Shown: positions 45,241 to 54,227 of the stretch, piece after piece
Position numbering within the stretch: position 1 is the first letter of the stretch
Layout: every line of letters begins with the position of its first letter
Assembly (NCBI RefSeq): GCF_003293595.1
Contig: NZ_CP022162.1
Span: 899,737 to 963,736 of the forward strand
Length of the DNA: 64,000 nucleotides
Direction: 5' to 3'
Origin: Microbacterium sp. PM5
GTDB taxonomy: Bacteria; Actinomycetota; Actinomycetes; Actinomycetales; Microbacteriaceae
Translations under genes and position numbers: made by a program
The notes under the pieces: generated by a model
Databases searched by the model: none
Told to the model about the DNA's origin: nothing
What the model saw: only the letters and a program-made list of their open reading frames with translations

Positions 45241-46068
45241 GTGTCGATCGAAGCCGAGGTGCGCGGTGCCGGCGGGATCGTGCGCGTGCGCCGACTGCGC
45301 GAGCGCGGATGGAGCGAGCGCAGTGTGCGGGCAGCGGTCGACCTGCAACGGTTGCAGCGACCGCGAAAGGGCTGGGTGGCCGTCCCCGACGCCGATCCGC
45401 ACCTCGTGGCTGCGGCCCGCGCGGGAGTCGTCGTTTCGTGTGTGACCCAGGCCGAGAGGCTCGGTCTCTGGGTGCTCGACCGCAGCCAGCGACCCCACGT
45501 CGCCGCACCACCGCGCTCGGGTGGGGTCCGCGCCGCGCGGGCGCACGTGCACTGGGCGGAGCCGATCGTTCCGCGGCATCCCGACGCCCTCGTCGACGAG
45601 ATCGAGAACGTGCTGGCGCTGGTCGCTCAGTGCCTCGCCTTCGAGGAGGCACTGATCGTGTGGGAGTCCGCCCTCGACAAGAAACTCGTCCGCCTGGAAG
45701 AGCTGCACCGCCTGCCGTTTCACGGCGCAGCCCGCCGGCTTCGGGAGCGTGCGAGCCCCTATTCGGGTTCGGGGTTGGAGACGATCTTCGTGTCGCGTCT
45801 GGGCTGGCTCGGTGTGCCGATCGTGCCGCAGGTGTGGATCGCGGGCCACCGTGTCGACTTCTTGATCGGAGCGCGCCTGGTCATCCAGATCGACGGCGCC
45901 ACGCACGTCGGCGCGCAACGCACGAGCGACATCGCGCATGACGCCGAACTCATGCTTCTCGGCTATCACGTCATCCGCGTCGGCTACAGCCAGGTCGTCC
46001 ACCGCTGGCACGAAGTGCAGGCCCTGATCATGCGCGCCGTCGCGCAGGGGCTGCACCTCGAGCGGTGA
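45241..46068 (+). CDS. DUF559/AbiEi-like protein with predicted nuclease-fold C-terminus
   Basis: A 275-residue protein. The N-terminal part (about residues 1-75: GGIVRVRRLRERGWSERSVR and LQRPRKGWVAV) resembles the AbiEi-type antitoxin HTH region. The C-terminal part (about 175-265) looks like a DUF559/very-short-patch-repair-like endonuclease fold, with hydrophobic strands, DFLIGARLVIQIDG and HDAELMLLGYHVIRV. In this family acidic residues (here DFLIG and IQIDG) form the presumed PD-(D/E)XK site. GTG 45241 lacks a clear ribosome binding site. It lies alone between two 67-bp direct repeats. Confidence 0.75.
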   Translation: MSIEAEVRGAGGIVRVRRLRERGWSERSVRAAVDLQRLQRPRKGWVAVPDADPHLVAAARAGVVVSCVTQAERLGLWVLDRSQRPHVAAPPRSGGVRAARAHVHWAEPIVPRHPDALVDEIENVLALVAQCLAFEEALIVWESALDKKLVRLEELHRLPFHGAARRLRERASPYSGSGLETIFVSRLGWLGVPIVPQVWIAGHRVDFLIGARLVIQIDGATHVGAQRTSDIAHDAELMLLGYHVIRVGYSQVVHRWHEVQALIMRAVAQGLHLER

Positions 46069-46106
46069 GAGGCATCACGACCGGGGGCCAGGCCACGCGG
46101 CGGATG

Positions 46107-46173
46107 CCGAGGAGATGGCGGATGCCGAGGAGATGGCGACCGCATCCGCTCCTCAGTTCGCGGCCTCTCCTCG
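46107..46173 (+). repeat. 67-bp direct repeat, copy B
   Basis: Second copy of the repeat at 45067-45133, starting 38 bases after the stop of the DUF559 gene. It overlaps the 3' end of the minus-strand GNAT gene (its last about seven codons). A partial duplicated unit (GATGCCGAGGAGATGGCG) occurs twice at its left end. Confidence 0.7.
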
Positions 46174-46722
46174 CGAACCGATCGACGGCGAGCCGGCGCG
46201 GCGGGCCCACGCGTCACGGTCGACGGCGAAGGCGAGGTGTGGCATGTCGACGCCGCGGTAGTGGGTGGTGAAGGTGCGGCGCACCGTCATGCCGAGTCGG
46301 ATCGCGACGTTCATCGAGGCCACGTTCGTCGAGCGGATCTTCGCGTACAGCTCGTCGATCCCCAGCGTCGAGAACGCCCAGTCACGACACCCGGCGGCGG
46401 CCTCCACGGCGTACCCGTGACCCCAGTGAGCGCGCTGGAACAGGTAGCCGACCTCGACGATCTCGTCGTCATCGATCTGCTGCCGCGTGATGCCGCACTG
46501 CCCGATCATCCGACCCGTGTCGCGACCGACGACCGCCCACAGCCCGAAACCGTCGTCCCGGTACCGCTGCTGCATGCGACGCAGCCACGCCGACGATTCC
46601 GCATCGCTGAACGCGCCGTTGTACGCCGTCATCGCCTCCGGGTCGTGGAGGATCGCGCGCAGGTCCGGCAGATCCTCGTCGGTCATCTCGCGCAGCCGCA
46701 GCCGCGCCGTCTCGATGTTCAC
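46153..46722 (-). CDS. GNAT-family N-acetyltransferase (RimJ/RimL-like)
   Basis: A 189-residue GCN5-related acetyltransferase. The start (TARLRLREMTDEDLPDLRAI) and CoA-binding V/A motif (VEVGYLFQRAHWGHGYAVEAA, about residues 91-111) are typical, with NVASMNVAIRLGMTV as the last family block. It belongs to the RimJ/RimL-type branch, which acetylates protein N-termini, ribosomal proteins or antibiotics. The GTG at 46722 overlaps the upstream gene by four bases (GTGA). Its C-terminus lies inside repeat copy B. Confidence 0.88.
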   Translation of the reverse strand: MNIETARLRLREMTDEDLPDLRAILHDPEAMTAYNGAFSDAESSAWLRRMQQRYRDDGFGLWAVVGRDTGRMIGQCGITRQQIDDDEIVEVGYLFQRAHWGHGYAVEAAAGCRDWAFSTLGIDELYAKIRSTNVASMNVAIRLGMTVRRTFTTHYRGVDMPHLAFAVDRDAWARRAGSPSIGSRGEAAN

Positions 46723-47396
46723 GCGACGATCCGGATGCCGAGAGCCTGCGCGAACGCGGGGGCGTGAAGCTCAGCCTGTCGGGGCTGGAGCCAGGCACCG
46801 GTGAGCGCACGAACATCGGTGAATGCCAGCGCTTCGAGCCCGCGCAGATCCACATCGTCGCCTCGCATTCCACGCGTGTCGACCTCGTCGACGCGGCATC
46901 CCTCGAAGGCGACCCGCGCGAGTCGCGCCTCAGGCAGATCGATCGAGCCGAAGCTGCAGTCGACGAAGAGCACGTCGGTGAGCTCGGCGGACGGCAGCGA
47001 GAGGTAGTCGATGTGCGCGCCGCGCACCACGACGCTGTCCCAGCGCACCCGCAGCCCGTCGAGCGTCGCGATGCGCCCGCCGGTCAGCTCGACATTGCGC
47101 CAGCTTCCGTCACGCGCGACCAGCGCCATCGCGCGGAGCTGGTCGACCGCGACGTCGACGAACGTGGCGCCCGTGGCGTCGACGTGACCGGCGGCCGGTC
47201 CGGAAGCCGCATCCACCCGAGACTCGACGAGACGGCAGTGCGCGGCATCCACCTCGCCGCCCACACCGTCGACGAGAACGCCGAGCAGGTCGGCCCGGCT
47301 GCGCAGCGCGCTGACCGCGTCGAGGTCGGTGGGAACGTCGGGGGCGCTGATTCGCGGAGGCCGGGGACCGAGAGAACCGGAGGAGCGGGCAGCCAT
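46719..47396 (-). CDS. Pentapeptide-repeat-like protein
   Basis: A 225-residue protein with a right-handed quadrilateral-helix pattern. Repeating A(D/N)LXX-like units with hydrophobic every fifth residue occur through most of the chain (for example SAELTDVLFVDCSFGSIDLPEARLARV and ATGATFVDVAVDQL). Pentapeptide-repeat proteins can mimic DNA (for example Qnr/MfpA in gyrase protection) or serve structural roles; the substrate is unknown here. The first about 25 residues are Pro/Ser-rich. The -10 box lies 6 bases before the ATG. Confidence 0.78.
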   Translation of the reverse strand: MAARSSGSLGPRPPRISAPDVPTDLDAVSALRSRADLLGVLVDGVGGEVDAAHCRLVESRVDAASGPAAGHVDATGATFVDVAVDQLRAMALVARDGSWRNVELTGGRIATLDGLRVRWDSVVVRGAHIDYLSLPSAELTDVLFVDCSFGSIDLPEARLARVAFEGCRVDEVDTRGMRGDDVDLRGLEALAFTDVRALTGAWLQPRQAELHAPAFAQALGIRIVA

Positions 47397-47402
47397 CCCT
47401 CG

Positions 47403-47408
47403 AGCCTA
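47403..47408 (-). promoter_or_regulatory. -10 box for leaderless pentapeptide-repeat gene
   Basis: TAGGCT (minus strand) 6 bases before the ATG at 47396. It lies only 9 bases from the divergent ileS -10 box at 47418-47423. Confidence 0.45.
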
Positions 47409-47417
47409 CGCGCCCGG

Positions 47418-47423
47418 TATGAT
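47418..47423 (+). promoter_or_regulatory. -10 box of ileS
   Basis: TATGAT, with predicted transcription start near 47430, just before the T-box leader. It is back-to-back with the pentapeptide-repeat gene -10 box. Confidence 0.5.
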
Positions 47424-47429
47424 GGTCTG

Positions 47430-47640
47430 ATCAGCACCGATCCGGCCATCACCGGGGAGCTCGCGGAAGAACGCCCAGGGAACCCCCCGGGGTCACTAGA
47501 ACCGCGCGGGGCAGGCCCGTCACAGCCGTCGCATGAGTGGCCGACGATGGGTGTCGGCAAGCGGGGTGGTACCGCGGTCGCACGATCGTCCTCGCAGGAA
47601 GACTGCACGAATCCGATGCACGAGCACCTGCTGGAGTGAC
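47430..47640 (+). ncRNA. ileS T-box leader (actinobacterial, translational type)
   Basis: Stem I is short and carries the specifier ATC (Ile codon) at 47448-47450 in the loop of CCGG-CCATCA-CCGG. The T-box motif GGTGGTACCGCGG lies near 47565-47577; its TGGT bulge (47567-47570) pairs with the uncharged tRNA ACCA end. A GC-rich helix (GCGG...CCGC) surrounds it. The ribosome binding site GGAG (47632-47635) is 5 bases before the ATG and lies in a region that can fold with the 3' helix. Uncharged tRNA-Ile should open this site. Ultrashort stem I and translational control are known for actinobacterial ileS leaders. Confidence 0.85.
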
Positions 47641-50600
47641 ATGAGCTACCCCCGTCCCTCGACGAACCCCGCCGCCGGCGTCACGAGCGCTTTCGGTCCC
47701 GCCGCCGACGTGTCTCCGAGCCCCCGATTTCCCGCCATCGAGCGCGACGTGCTCGACTTCTGGACGCGCGACGACACGTTCCGCGCCTCGATCGCGCAGC
47801 GCGACGGCGCCGAGGAGTGGGTCTTCTACGACGGCCCGCCGTTCGCCAACGGTCTGCCGCACTACGGACACCTGCTGACCGGATACGCGAAGGACCTCTT
47901 CCCGCGCTTCCAGACGATGCGGGGCAAGAAAGTCGACCGCGTCTTCGGCTGGGACACGCACGGACTTCCGGCGGAGCTGGAGGCCATGAAACAGCTCGGC
48001 ATCACCGAGAAGAGCGAGATCGAGCAGATGGGGATCGCTTCCTTCAACGCGAAGGCCCGCGAGTCGGTGCTCGAGTACACCCAGCAGTGGGAGGACTACG
48101 TCACTCGACAGGCCCGGTGGGTCGACTTCGAACGCGGGTACAAGACCCTCGACACCGGCTACATGGAGTCGGTGCTGTGGGCGTTCAAGGAGCTCTGGGA
48201 CAAGGGTCTCGCCTACGAGGGGCACCGCGTGCTGCCCTACTGCTGGCGGGATGAGACTCCTTTGTCGAACCACGAACTGCGCATGGACGACGACGTCTAC
48301 AAGATGCGGCAGGACCCCTCGGTCACCGTCACGTTCCCGCTCGTCGGCGTGAAGGCGGAGAGCCTGGGGCTCACCGGTGTCCGCGCCCTCGCGTGGACGA
48401 CCACGCCCTGGACGCTGCCGACCAACCTCGCCCTCGCGGTCGGTCCCGACATCGAGTACATCGTCGTGCCCGGTGGGCCGAACGGAGCGGCGGATGTCCC
48501 GGCATCCGGCCACGACGAGGGCGCGGCGGCACATCGCTACCTGCTCGCTTCCGATCTGCTCGGCGGCTATGCGAAGGATCTCGGATACGAGAACGCGGCC
48601 GAGGCGGCCGAAGCCGTGGAACGGACCATTCTCGGCAGCGAGCTCGCGGACGTGCATTACGACCGGCTCTTCGACTACTACGCGGATGCCGAGGTGTGGG
48701 GAACCTCGTCGGCCTGGCGCATCCTCGTCGACGATTACGTCAGCACGACCGACGGCACCGGCATCGTGCACCAGGCACCGGCGTTCGGTGAGGACGACCA
48801 GCGGATCACCGAGGCGGCCGGCATCCCGCTGATCATGAGCCTCGACGACGGCGGGCGCTTTCTCCCGCAGGTCGGCGATGTCGCGGGCGAACTGTGGATG
48901 GACGCCAACCGCCCGCTCATCCGCCTGCTGCGCGCCGAGGGCCGCCTGCTGCGCGAGGCGTCTTACGAGCACTCTTATCCGCACTGCTGGCGCTGCCGCA
49001 ACCCTCTGATCTACAAGGCCGTCTCCAGCTGGTTCGTCCGCGTCACGGCGATCAAGGACCGTCTGATCGAACTGAACGAACAGATCACCTGGGCGCCGGA
49101 GAACGTCAAGCACGGCCAGTTCGGCAAGTGGCTCGAAGGCGCCCGCGACTGGTCCATCAGCCGCAACCGCTTCTGGGGCTCGCCGATCCCGGTCTGGCGC
49201 AGTGACAACCCGGAGTACCCGCGCGTGGACGTGTACGGGTCGCTCGCCGACCTGGAGCGCGACTTCGGCCGGCTCCCGCGCAATGCCGCCGGCGACGTCG
49301 ATCTGCACCGTCCCTTCATCGACGAGCTGACGCGCCCGAACCCGGACGATCCGACGGGAGCGAGCACGATGCGGCGCATCGAGGACGTCTTCGACGTCTG
49401 GTTCGACTCGGGGTCGATGCCGTATGCCCAGGTGCACTACCCGTTCGAGAACCGGGAGTGGTTCGACGAGCACGCGCCGGCCGACTTCATCGTGGAGTAC
49501 ATCGGCCAGACGCGCGGCTGGTTCTACGTCATGCACGTCCTGTCCGGTGCCCTGTTCGACCGGCCCGCCTTCACGGGTGTCGCCTGCCACGGCATCGTGC
49601 TCGGAAGCGACGGGCAGAAGATGAGCAAGTCGCTGCGCAACTATCCGGATGTCAGCGAGGTGTTCGACCGCGACGGCTCCGACGCCATGCGGTGGTTCCT
49701 CATGGCGTCCTCCGTGCTGCGCGGCGGCAACCTCATCGTCACCGAGGAGGGGATCCGCGCCGGAGTGCGCGAGTTCCTGCTGCCGCTGTGGAACACGTGG
49801 TACTTCTTCGCGACGTACGCCAACGCCGCCGCCCCCGGGGGTTACCAGGCGACGTGGCGCACCGACTCGACGAACGTGCTCGACCGCTACATCCTCGCGC
49901 TGACCGGAGACCTCGTGCGCGGCGTCGCCGCCGACCTGGAGCAGCTGGATTCGACGACCGCCGCGGCCACGCTCCGCGACTTCGCCGAGGCGCTGACCAA
50001 CTGGTACGTCCGCCGATCGCGCGACCGCTTCTGGGTGGGGGTGACCGACGACCCGGCATCCACCGAAGCGTTCGACACGCTCTACACGGTGCTCGAGACG
50101 TTGACGCGCGTCGCCGCGCCGCTGATCCCGCTGATCTCCGAGCGCGTGTGGCAGGGCCTGACCGGTGGTCGCAGCGTGCACCTGGAGGACTGGCCCGACG
50201 CCGACGCGTTCCCGACGGCATCCGACATCCGCACCGCGATGGACGCCGTCCGTGAGGTCTCGAGCGTCGCGAACGCCCTCCGCAAGAAGGAGGGCAAACG
50301 CGTGCGCCTGCCCCTGCCGCGGCTCACGGTCGTGGTGCCGGACGCCGAGGCGCTCGCACAGTTCGAGGACATTCTGCGCGACGAGCTCAACGTGAAGGCC
50401 GTCGAGCTCGTCGAGCTCGAGGCGAGCACGGCGGTCGACTACGGCATCACGCACCGCCTGTCGGTCAATGCCCGCGCCGCCGGTCCCCGCCTGGGCAAGC
50501 AGGTGCAGCAGGTGATCGCCGCCGCCCGCGCAGGGGAGTGGACGGACGCCGACGGCTCTGTCGTCGTCGGCGGGATCGCCCTGGAGCCGGGGGAGTACGA

Positions 50601-51060
50601 CCTCGTGCTCGAGACCGCCGGACGCCCCGACGGCGAGGCGCTCGCGGTGCTGACGGGTGCGGGAGACCGCCAGGGCGGCTTCGTCCTGCTCGACACCACC
50701 ACGACGCCCGAGCTCGAAGCCGAGGGGCTCGCGCGCGACATCATCCGCGCCGTGCAGGACACCCGCAAGGCCGCCGGCTTCGACGTGAGCGACCGCATCC
50801 GCCTGCAGCTGCTGTTCTCCGCATCGGAGGATGCCGCGGCCGTCGCGGCCGCCTTCGCCACCGCGGACGTCGCGGGCGAGACACTCGCCCTCGACTACGC
50901 GGTCGTCTCACCCGAAGGCACCGCGCTCGTCGGAGAGGGATCGGTGTTGGCTGCCGCCGAGACGATCGACGCCGATCACACGGCGGTGGTCGCCGCCGGC
51001 ACGTACGCCAACACCGGCGACGTCACCGTTGCCGTGACCCGGATCGGAGCGTCCTCGTGA
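47641..51060 (+). CDS. ileS: Isoleucyl-tRNA synthetase
   Basis: A 1139-residue class I synthetase of the eukaryote-like long form. The HIGH-type site is [19 protein letters not shown] (about residues 63-81), [10 protein letters not shown] (about 660-669) is the signature of the catalytic loop, and the C-terminal anticodon-binding and beta-rich tail follow. There is no zinc finger with multiple Cys at the end. The ATG follows a GGAG site inside the T-box. The stop overlaps folC by four bases. Confidence 0.96.
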   Translation: MSYPRPSTNPAAGVTSAFGPAADVSPSPRFPAIERDVLDFWTRDDTFRASIAQRDGAEEWVFYDGPPFANGLPHYGHLLTGYAKDLFPRFQTMRGKKVDRVFGWDTHGLPAELEAMKQLGITEKSEIEQMGIASFNAKARESVLEYTQQWEDYVTRQARWVDFERGYKTLDTGYMESVLWAFKELWDKGLAYEGHRVLPYCWRDETPLSNHELRMDDDVYKMRQDPSVTVTFPLVGVKAESLGLTGVRALAWTTTPWTLPTNLALAVGPDIEYIVVPGGPNGAADVPASGHDEGAAAHRYLLASDLLGGYAKDLGYENAAEAAEAVERTILGSELADVHYDRLFDYYADAEVWGTSSAWRILVDDYVSTTDGTGIVHQAPAFGEDDQRITEAAGIPLIMSLDDGGRFLPQVGDVAGELWMDANRPLIRLLRAEGRLLREASYEHSYPHCWRCRNPLIYKAVSSWFVRVTAIKDRLIELNEQITWAPENVKHGQFGKWLEGARDWSISRNRFWGSPIPVWRSDNPEYPRVDVYGSLADLERDFGRLPRNAAGDVDLHRPFIDELTRPNPDDPTGASTMRRIEDVFDVWFDSGSMPYAQVHYPFENREWFDEHAPADFIVEYIGQTRGWFYVMHVLSGALFDRPAFTGVACHGIVLGSDGQKMSKSLRNYPDVSEVFDRDGSDAMRWFLMASSVLRGGNLIVTEEGIRAGVREFLLPLWNTWYFFATYANAAAPGGYQATWRTDSTNVLDRYILALTGDLVRGVAADLEQLDSTTAAATLRDFAEALTNWYVRRSRDRFWVGVTDDPASTEAFDTLYTVLETLTRVAAPLIPLISERVWQGLTGGRSVHLEDWPDADAFPTASDIRTAMDAVREVSSVANALRKKEGKRVRLPLPRLTVVVPDAEALAQFEDILRDELNVKAVELVELEASTAVDYGITHRLSVNARAAGPRLGKQVQQVIAAARAGEWTDADGSVVVGGIALEPGEYDLVLETAGRPDGEALAVLTGAGDRQGGFVLLDTTTTPELEAEGLARDIIRAVQDTRKAAGFDVSDRIRLQLLFSASEDAAAVAAAFATADVAGETLALDYAVVSPEGTALVGEGSVLAAAETIDADHTAVVAAGTYANTGDVTVAVTRIGASS

Positions 51061-52409
51061 ACGACCGCCAGCGCGCCGACGCCGTCTACCGCGCCCTGTT
51101 GACCCGCCAGGGCGAGCAATGGGTGCAGCCCCGCGTCGAACGCACCCGCCGCGTGCTGGAACTGCTCGACGACCCGCAGCGGACGTATCGCGTCGTGCAT
51201 GTGACCGGGACGAACGGGAAGACCTCGACCAGCCGCATCATCGAATCGATCGTGCGCGCCCACGGGTTGCGCACGGGGCTGTTCACGAGTCCTCACCTCG
51301 AACGCTTCACCGAGCGGATCATGATCGACGGGGAACCGATCGACGACGGCCTCATCGCCGACGCCTGGGACGAGATCGCCCCGATCGTCGACCTCGTCGA
51401 TGCCGAGCTCGCGGCATCCGGCGATGCAGCTCTCACCTTCTTCGAGCTGCTCACGGTGCTCGCCTTCGTGGCATTCGCCGACGCCCCGGTGGACGTCGCG
51501 GTCATCGAGGTCGGGATGGGCGGAAGCTGGGACTCGACGAATACGGCCGACGGGGACGTCGCAGTGATCGCACCGATCGATCTCGACCACGCCGACAAGC
51601 TCGGCCACACGATCGCCGAGATCGCCGCCGTCAAGGCCGGAATCATCAAGACCGGTGCCTCCGCGGTGTCGGCGCAGCAGCAGCCATCGGCCCTGAGCGT
51701 CCTCACCGCGGCCGCGGCTGCACGGGGCGCGTCCCTCGCCGTGGAGGGAACCGCCTTCGGTCTGACGAGCCAGGCCCTCGCCGTCGGGGGCCAGCAGCTG
51801 AGCGTGCGTGGCCTCGCGGCGACATACGACGATCTCTACCTGCCCCTCTATGGCGCCCACCAGGGTCACAACGCCGCCCTGGCGATCGCGGCCGTCGAGT
51901 CGCTCATCGGCGCCGGAACGCAGCCCATCGCACCCGACGTGCTCGCCGACGGCCTCGCACAGGTGACCTCGCCCGGACGCCTCCAGCTGATCGGGGTCGC
52001 GCCCACCGTGCTCATCGACAGCGCGCACAACCCGCACGGCGCACGCGCCCTCGTGGCCGCACTGGGCGACTCGTTCGACTTCGACGAATGGGGCGTCGTT
52101 CTGGGTGCCTTCGCCGACAAGGACACGGCGGGGATCGTGGCCGCTCTCGCCCCGGCGGCGACCCAGGTGTTCGTGACGGCGCCGGACTCCGATCGGGCAG
52201 CCGACCCCGACGCGCTGGCCGACCTGGTCGAAGCTGCGGGAGTTCCCGTCACCGTGCACCGCGACCTCTCCGACGCGGCCGAAGCCGCGCGCGAGTGGGC
52301 GGCGGGCTCGAACCGACGCGCGGTCGTCATCGCGGGCAGCGTCGTGCTGGCGGGCGAGGCCCTGCAACTCGCTGCCGACGGTGACTGGAAGTCGGGGTGG
52401 AGCGCGTGA
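51057..52409 (+). CDS. folC: Folylpolyglutamate/dihydrofolate synthase
   Basis: A 450-residue enzyme that adds glutamates to folates and may also make dihydrofolate from dihydropteroate. P-loop [16 protein letters not shown] (about residues 45-60), conserved [13 protein letters not shown], the [10 protein letters not shown] block and [12 protein letters not shown] in the C-terminal half are seen. The GTG at 51057 overlaps the ileS stop by four bases (GTGA). It therefore shares the T-box-controlled mRNA with ileS, unless an internal promoter exists. The next gene overlaps its stop by four bases. Confidence 0.94.
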   Translation: MNDRQRADAVYRALLTRQGEQWVQPRVERTRRVLELLDDPQRTYRVVHVTGTNGKTSTSRIIESIVRAHGLRTGLFTSPHLERFTERIMIDGEPIDDGLIADAWDEIAPIVDLVDAELAASGDAALTFFELLTVLAFVAFADAPVDVAVIEVGMGGSWDSTNTADGDVAVIAPIDLDHADKLGHTIAEIAAVKAGIIKTGASAVSAQQQPSALSVLTAAAAARGASLAVEGTAFGLTSQALAVGGQQLSVRGLAATYDDLYLPLYGAHQGHNAALAIAAVESLIGAGTQPIAPDVLADGLAQVTSPGRLQLIGVAPTVLIDSAHNPHGARALVAALGDSFDFDEWGVVLGAFADKDTAGIVAALAPAATQVFVTAPDSDRAADPDALADLVEAAGVPVTVHRDLSDAAEAAREWAAGSNRRAVVIAGSVVLAGEALQLAADGDWKSGWSA

Positions 52410-52804
52410 GCGGGCGCGTGCGACGCGCGCGCGGCGCGGAAGAGTCGCTCGCGCAGGTCGTGCTCGGATTCGAGTCGATCATCGTCTTCCTCGGCGGCCT
52501 GGCGATCTATGGCTTGAACGCGCTTCCCGACGGCATCCCCTCATGGTGGGGGATCGTCGGCGGCTCCGTCCTCGCGGCACTCATGGTCGTCACCACCGGC
52601 CTGACCCGCTCACGTGTGGGCATCCTGCTCGGCTGGCTCTGGCAGGTCGTCGTCGTGCTCGGCGGACTGATCGTGCCCGCACTCGTCCTCGTCGGAGTGA
52701 TTTTCGGGGGCATGTACGCGTATGCGACCATCAAGGGCAGAGCGCTCGACCGCCGCAACGCGGTGCGCGCAGGCGCTTCCCCGCACGTCACGAACGGAGA
52801 CTGA
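52406..52804 (+). CDS. DUF4233 family membrane protein
   Basis: A 132-residue protein with four hydrophobic segments (about residues 19-38, 46-62, 70-90 and 95-115). The DUF4233 family is conserved beside folC and ndk in actinobacteria, but its function is unknown. The GTG at 52406 overlaps the folC stop by four bases (GTGA); a GTG at 52397 is also in frame. A basic N-terminal stretch (GRVRRARGAEES) precedes the first helix, suggesting that the N-terminus is cytoplasmic. Confidence 0.86.
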   Translation: MSGRVRRARGAEESLAQVVLGFESIIVFLGGLAIYGLNALPDGIPSWWGIVGGSVLAALMVVTTGLTRSRVGILLGWLWQVVVVLGGLIVPALVLVGVIFGGMYAYATIKGRALDRRNAVRAGASPHVTNGD

Positions 52805-52805
52805 A

Positions 52806-53219
52806 ATGCCCACCGAAGAGACCCTCGTCCTCGTCAAGCCCGACGGCGTGGCGCGCGGCCTGACCGGAGCGATCCTCGCGCGCATCGAGGCCAAAGGCTA
52901 CGCCCTGGTCGACATCAAGCTGGTCGAGCCCGACCGTGACGTCCTCGAGCAGCACTACGCCGAGCACGCGGGGAAGCCCTTCTACGAGCCGCTTCTCGAG
53001 TTCATGCTCTCAGGGCCGTCTGTTGCGATCCGTCTCGCCGGCAACCGCGTCATCGAGGGGTTCCGTTCACTCGCCGGCACGACCGATCCCACGACCGCGG
53101 CACCCGGCACGATCCGAGGAGACTTCGGCCGAGACTGGGGCCTGAAGGTTCAGCAGAACCTCGTCCACGGCAGCGACAGCCCCGAGTCGGCCGCACGTGA
53201 ACTGGCGATCTGGTTCTGA
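52806..53219 (+). CDS. ndk: Nucleoside diphosphate kinase
   Basis: A 137-residue kinase that balances NTP and dNTP pools through a phospho-His intermediate. Start TLVLVKPDGVARGLTGAILARIEA, Kpn-loop region and catalytic His in NLVHGSDSPESA (about residue 116) are all present. The length is standard. The ATG is 2 bases after the DUF4233 stop, with GGAG in the end of that gene. Confidence 0.96.
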   Translation: MPTEETLVLVKPDGVARGLTGAILARIEAKGYALVDIKLVEPDRDVLEQHYAEHAGKPFYEPLLEFMLSGPSVAIRLAGNRVIEGFRSLAGTTDPTTAAPGTIRGDFGRDWGLKVQQNLVHGSDSPESAARELAIWF

Positions 53220-53235
53220 TCCCACCCTGCGCGAT

Positions 53236-53272
53236 CCGGTGCCGTTCCGTCCCTGAGACGGGAGGGCACCGG
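53236..53272. terminator. Terminator after ndk
   Basis: CCGGTGCC/GGCACCGG 8-bp outer stem enclosing an inner CCGTC/GACGG stem, between convergent ndk and VKOR genes. No T-tract. It ends the ileS-folC-DUF4233-ndk operon. Confidence 0.6.
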
Positions 53273-53306
53273 CCGTTCGAGCGCCGGGCGCCGGCGACGC
53301 GGAGTC

Positions 53307-53921
53307 TCAGAAGATGACGTCGAGCAGCTGCGGGACGGCGTCCAGGCGCAGCTGCGCCAGGAGGAGGACGACCCCGTACGACACGAATGCCATGAGCGGA
53401 ACCCATGCGGCCAGCGCCGCACCGACGGCGCGCACGCGCGGCTGCGAGGAGACCACGCCCGAGCGCAACAGATGGACGGCCACGGCGTAGAAGGTCGGGA
53501 TCGTGACGATCCACGTGACCATGCACCACGGGCAGAGAGTTCCGAGGAAGAAGATGCTCTGCGTGATCAGCCAGATCACGAAGCCGAAGGCGAAGGTGAT
53601 GCCGGCGAAGAAGGTGATCCAGAACCACCGAGCAAAACGCGCTCCGGCGAGAACAGCCATCCCCACCACGATCGGCGCCATCCACCCGGTGAGGCCCAGG
53701 ATGGGATTGGGGAAGCCGAAGACGCTCCCCTGGGCGGAGTCGAGGTTCGTGCTGCATTGCACGACGACACTGAAGTCGCACGAGGCCGGTGCGGTCGATC
53801 CGGCGGCTTTGTCGAACTTCTCCAACGTCAGGGCGAACGCCGCTATCCAGCCGATCACCCCGGCGATCACGAGCCAGATGGCGAGGATCTTGGGGCGTGC
53901 ATCGACGGTCTGCGCGGACAT
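53307..53921 (-). CDS. Vitamin K epoxide reductase family membrane protein
   Basis: A 204-residue VKOR-like protein that re-oxidises a DsbA-type thioredoxin partner through a quinone, forming disulphides in secreted proteins. There are about four to five hydrophobic segments. CDFSVVVQCSTNL (about residues 48-60) holds the loop cysteines, and FLGTLCPWCMVTW (about 128-140) is the active-site CxxC. The ATG at 53921 is 7 bases after GATAAT (leaderless type). Its partner DsbA is not encoded in this window. Confidence 0.9.
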   Translation of the reverse strand: MSAQTVDARPKILAIWLVIAGVIGWIAAFALTLEKFDKAAGSTAPASCDFSVVVQCSTNLDSAQGSVFGFPNPILGLTGWMAPIVVGMAVLAGARFARWFWITFFAGITFAFGFVIWLITQSIFFLGTLCPWCMVTWIVTIPTFYAVAVHLLRSGVVSSQPRVRAVGAALAAWVPLMAFVSYGVVLLLAQLRLDAVPQLLDVIF

Positions 53922-53928
53922 GCTGGCG

Positions 53929-53934
53929 ATTATC
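53929..53934 (-). promoter_or_regulatory. -10 box of leaderless VKOR transcript
   Basis: GATAAT (minus strand) 7 bases before the VKOR ATG at 53921. The rest of the gap (53935-54227) holds the divergent rne promoter and its long leader. Confidence 0.4.
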
Positions 53935-54024
53935 GCATCCACACGCATGGTCCTCGCTGAGAGGTCGGGCGAGGGCCGGATGATGCTCCGAGCGTCGCTC
54001 TGCTCAATCTTCGCCGGATGATGC

Positions 54025-54030
54025 GATAAT
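54025..54030 (+). promoter_or_regulatory. -10 box of rne
   Basis: GATAAT, 197 bases before the rne ATG, with initiation predicted near 54037. The two GATAAT boxes of VKOR and rne lie 90 bases apart, divergent. Confidence 0.4.
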
Positions 54031-54036
54031 GGACGC

Positions 54037-54227
54037 CGATGCATTGCGGCCGCGCCGCACCCCGCATCACCGAAGACTTCGGGCGATGAACGCCCTTGGC
54101 AGCACGAGTCCCGCCGACGAGCGGGTGAGGCTGCAGACCGAGTGAGTATGCGGTTCCCCAGCATCGGGTGACGCCGCCAGAGTTCACCCGACGGCACGCG
54201 GAGCCGGCGGCGAGGAGTAAGCCAGAG
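54037..54227 (+). ncRNA. Long structured leader of rne
   Basis: About 190 nt of predicted 5' leader with two hairpins, GGGCG-ATGAA-CGCCC (54081-54095) and CCCGC-CGACGA-GCGGG (54110-54125), and a GAGGAG site before the ATG. RNase E is autoregulated through its leader in some bacteria; the actinobacterial leader is not characterised by me. The extent is inferred from the -10 box. Confidence 0.45.

Noticed and set aside
47449..50454. Very long open frame (1001 codons) on the minus strand opposite ileS
   Set aside because: It mirrors the high-GC third-position bias of ileS and has no recognisable domain or ribosome binding site. The same effect gives long antisense frames opposite valS, pepN, clpX and tig.
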